A DNA stretch of 64,000 nucleotides, taken from the NCBI RefSeq assembly GCF_001540865.1, contig NC_033635.1:6969327-7033326 (forward strand), in the 5' to 3' direction. Shown here piece by piece: positions 62,288 through 64,000 of this stretch; position 1 is the first letter of the stretch; every line of letters starts with the position of its first letter. Origin of the DNA: Ananas comosus (taxonomy: Eukaryota > Streptophyta > Magnoliopsida > Poales > Bromeliaceae). The notes under the pieces were generated by a model. That model did not search any database and was not told the origin of the DNA. It saw only the letters and a program-made list of their open reading frames with translations. Both the position numbers and the translations under genes were made by a program.

Positions 62288-64000
62288 ATGGCCGAAGGTG
62301 GTAACATTAATCGACCTCCGCTCTTCGACGGCACGAATTATGCCTATTGGAAAGTTCGCATGAGAGCTTTTCTAATCGCAATCGATGAGCGGGTATGGAA
62401 AGCCATTGAATTCGGATGGAAACATCCTACCGAAGTTATCGATGGTGCTACCGTCCCGAAACCACGAAACAAGTGGACTAAAGATGAAAACGAGCCATCT
62501 TCGTTTAATGGTAAAGGAATTAATGCTTTATTCAACGCTTTATCACAAACGGAGTTTACTCGGGTTTCGGCATGCGAAACGGCAAAAGAAATTTGGGATA
62601 CTCTACAAGTTACGCATGAAGGAACAAGCTTAGTAAAGGTCCAAAAATTGCAAATGCTCACTAGCAAGTTTGATTCAATCTCTATGGACGAAAATGAGAC
62701 CTTTACCGAGTACTATACACGTCTACAAGATGTTGTGAATACATGTGCTAATTTGGGAGAGAAAATTCCGGATTCAAAGGTTGTTAGGAAAATCCTTCGA
62801 ACTCTTCCGGAACGCTTTGGGGCAAAGGTCGCCGCGATTGAAACGGTCAAGCATCCGGACGAGATGAAAGTAGAAGAATTAGTAGGAGCTTTACAAACGT
62901 ATGAAATGACTTTTCCTACTAATCAATCTTCTTCCAAGTCTTCTTCTAAAAGCACAGGTGTTGCATTGAAATCTACAAAGGAGAAGGACGAAGACTCGAG
63001 TTCCGACGACGACTTATCAATTGCGGATTTTGAACAACAATTGGCGCTTCTCACGAAGAAGTTTCGTCGAAATTTCCGGAACAAGAATAGATTGGCCAAG
63101 GCTTCATCGTCCAAGCGACAATCTTTTTCTAAATCTTCTACATCTAAAGAGAAGAAGCATGCAAAGGCTTTGAAAGAAAAAGATGTATTTGAAGGCGAGA
63201 TTCAATGCTTCAAGTGCAAAGGCTACGGCCACATTGCGACGGATTGTCCTTCAAAGAAGACGTATAGACAAAAGGCTATGCAAGCAAAGACGTGGGATGA
63301 TTCAACATCAAGTGAATCATCGTCAAGTGACGAAGAAAAGAATGATCAAATTGCTCTATTTGCTAATACTCCCTCGTCGAATGTTGTGTGTTTATCCTCT
63401 ATTGCTACTAACTCCAATATTTCTCTTTCTTCACATGATTCATCGAGCAACAATGGCGAAAGTGAAGAGGAATCAAACGACGACGACATAGCGGAAGCGT
63501 ACAATCAACTTCTCATTGAATCTAAGAAGATGGCTAAACTCAACAAGAAGTTGAGACGTCGTTTGTTGGAACTTGAGGAGGAGAACAACAACGTAAAGAG
63601 TTTGAATAAGGCTCTTGAGGAGGAAAACAACAACATGAAGACTTTGATTAAAGCTCTCGAGGAGGAAAGAGAATCAAATTTGAAAAATAATTCAATCCTC
63701 CAAGAGAAGCTAGATGAAGCGGAATCAACGATCAAATCTTCTAACGACAAGATTGGATTTTTGGAGCATCAATTTCATGAATCGCACAAGTCCAATCAAG
63801 TCTTGACCGATCAAGTTCGTCAACTCCAATCCGATCTTCAACAATTTTCTTCGGGATCAAAGAAATTGGACAAAATGCTTGGATTGGGTCAAACTAGCAA
63901 ATTGGGCCTTGGATATGAACGGACATATGTTGAGAAGGATCAAACGGCAACATCTAAAGTCTCATCAACTTTAAAAGGCAAAGTGTGTCATCGATGTGGA
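62288..64000 (+). CDS. Copia gag(-pol), open through window end (571+ codons)
   Basis: Starting MAEGGNINRPPLFDGTNYAY, the frame has no stop to the last base. Residues of about 10-200 form the copia-type gag domain (YWKVRMRAFLIAIDERVW, ETAKEIWDTLQVTHEGT, KVVRKILRTLPERFGAKVAA). A Ser/Lys-rich and acidic stretch follows, then a zinc knuckle CFKCKGYGHIATDC (307-320). An Asp/Ser-rich linker leads to a predicted coiled coil (about 405-520) in which KALEEENNN-type segments are repeated. The end reads LDKMLGLGQTSKLGLGYERT and then VCHRCG, the start of a second knuckle. A large gag with coiled coil and two knuckles suggests a Sirevirus-type copia element. The protein would form particles that package element RNA. 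Intactness suggests recent activity. Confidence 0.9.
   Translation, partial: MAEGGNINRPPLFDGTNYAYWKVRMRAFLIAIDERVWKAIEFGWKHPTEVIDGATVPKPRNKWTKDENEPSSFNGKGINALFNALSQTEFTRVSACETAKEIWDTLQVTHEGTSLVKVQKLQMLTSKFDSISMDENETFTEYYTRLQDVVNTCANLGEKIPDSKVVRKILRTLPERFGAKVAAIETVKHPDEMKVEELVGALQTYEMTFPTNQSSSKSSSKSTGVALKSTKEKDEDSSSDDDLSIADFEQQLALLTKKFRRNFRNKNRLAKASSSKRQSFSKSSTSKEKKHAKALKEKDVFEGEIQCFKCKGYGHIATDCPSKKTYRQKAMQAKTWDDSTSSESSSSDEEKNDQIALFANTPSSNVVCLSSIATNSNISLSSHDSSSNNGESEEESNDDDIAEAYNQLLIESKKMAKLNKKLRRRLLELEEENNNVKSLNKALEEENNNMKTLIKALEEERESNLKNNSILQEKLDEAESTIKSSNDKIGFLEHQFHESHKSNQVLTDQVRQLQSDLQQFSSGSKKLDKMLGLGQTSKLGLGYERTYVEKDQTATSKVSSTLKGKVCHRCG

Noticed and set aside
63505..63750. 81-codon minus Ser-rich frame
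   Set aside because: Antisense of the copia coiled-coil segment.

Overview
The window is plant nuclear DNA dominated by transposable elements. Evidence for a flowering plant: a MORN-repeat exon of the plant PIP5K type, Ty3/gypsy and Ty1/copia elements primed by initiator-Met tRNA, hAT/Tourist-type MITEs, and an endogenous pararetrovirus-like fragment. A GC-rich first exon at 20.3-20.9 kb would suit a monocot, but this is weak evidence and I do not name a species. I saw no rRNA, tRNA or CRISPR.

Layout. 1-7.8 kb is comparatively gene-like: MITEs, one large PIP5K MORN exon (minus, 3993-5060) and a Myb/SANT-like exon (7643-7798) cut off by an LTR. 7.8-12.2 kb holds two LTRs joined tail to tail and the 3' end of a chromodomain-bearing gypsy element. 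12.8-17 kb holds a foldback element, a MITE split by a complete solo LTR (13622-16584, TSD AAAAG) and another MITE. 17.1-20.9 kb has exon-like segments of a minus-strand gene with a hAT MITE in an intron. 21.2-22.0 kb is a decayed caulimovirid-like fragment; it is split by a 12.3-kb gypsy element (22016-34293, TSD GGCAT) and resumes at 34294. The gypsy element itself carries two nested solo LTRs (24347-25027, TSD TGAGG; 28536-31216, TSD GCAGG). 34.4-54 kb is a nest of LTRs on both strands plus one gag-bearing truncated element (35043-40010) and a solo LTR (40380-46278, TSD TGCAT) containing an opposite-strand LTR. 54.1-60.9 kb is a gag-only, pol-less element on the minus strand. 61.1-64 kb is the start of a copia element with an open gag-pol frame of at least 571 codons that runs off the window.

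Two cross-cutting patterns stand out. First, LTRs of several families, gypsy and copia alike, carry arrays of 12-bp palindromes with an ACCGGT core (TGTACCGGTACA or GGGACCGGTCCC) at set spacings of about 17, 20 or 22 bp, just upstream of the presumed promoter. Second, nearly all the large LTRs keep a two-stem hairpin block (AGTGGG...CCCACT followed by GAACTAT...ATAGTTC) whose stem shows compensatory changes. Single N characters at 24703 and 60775 look like assembly joins.
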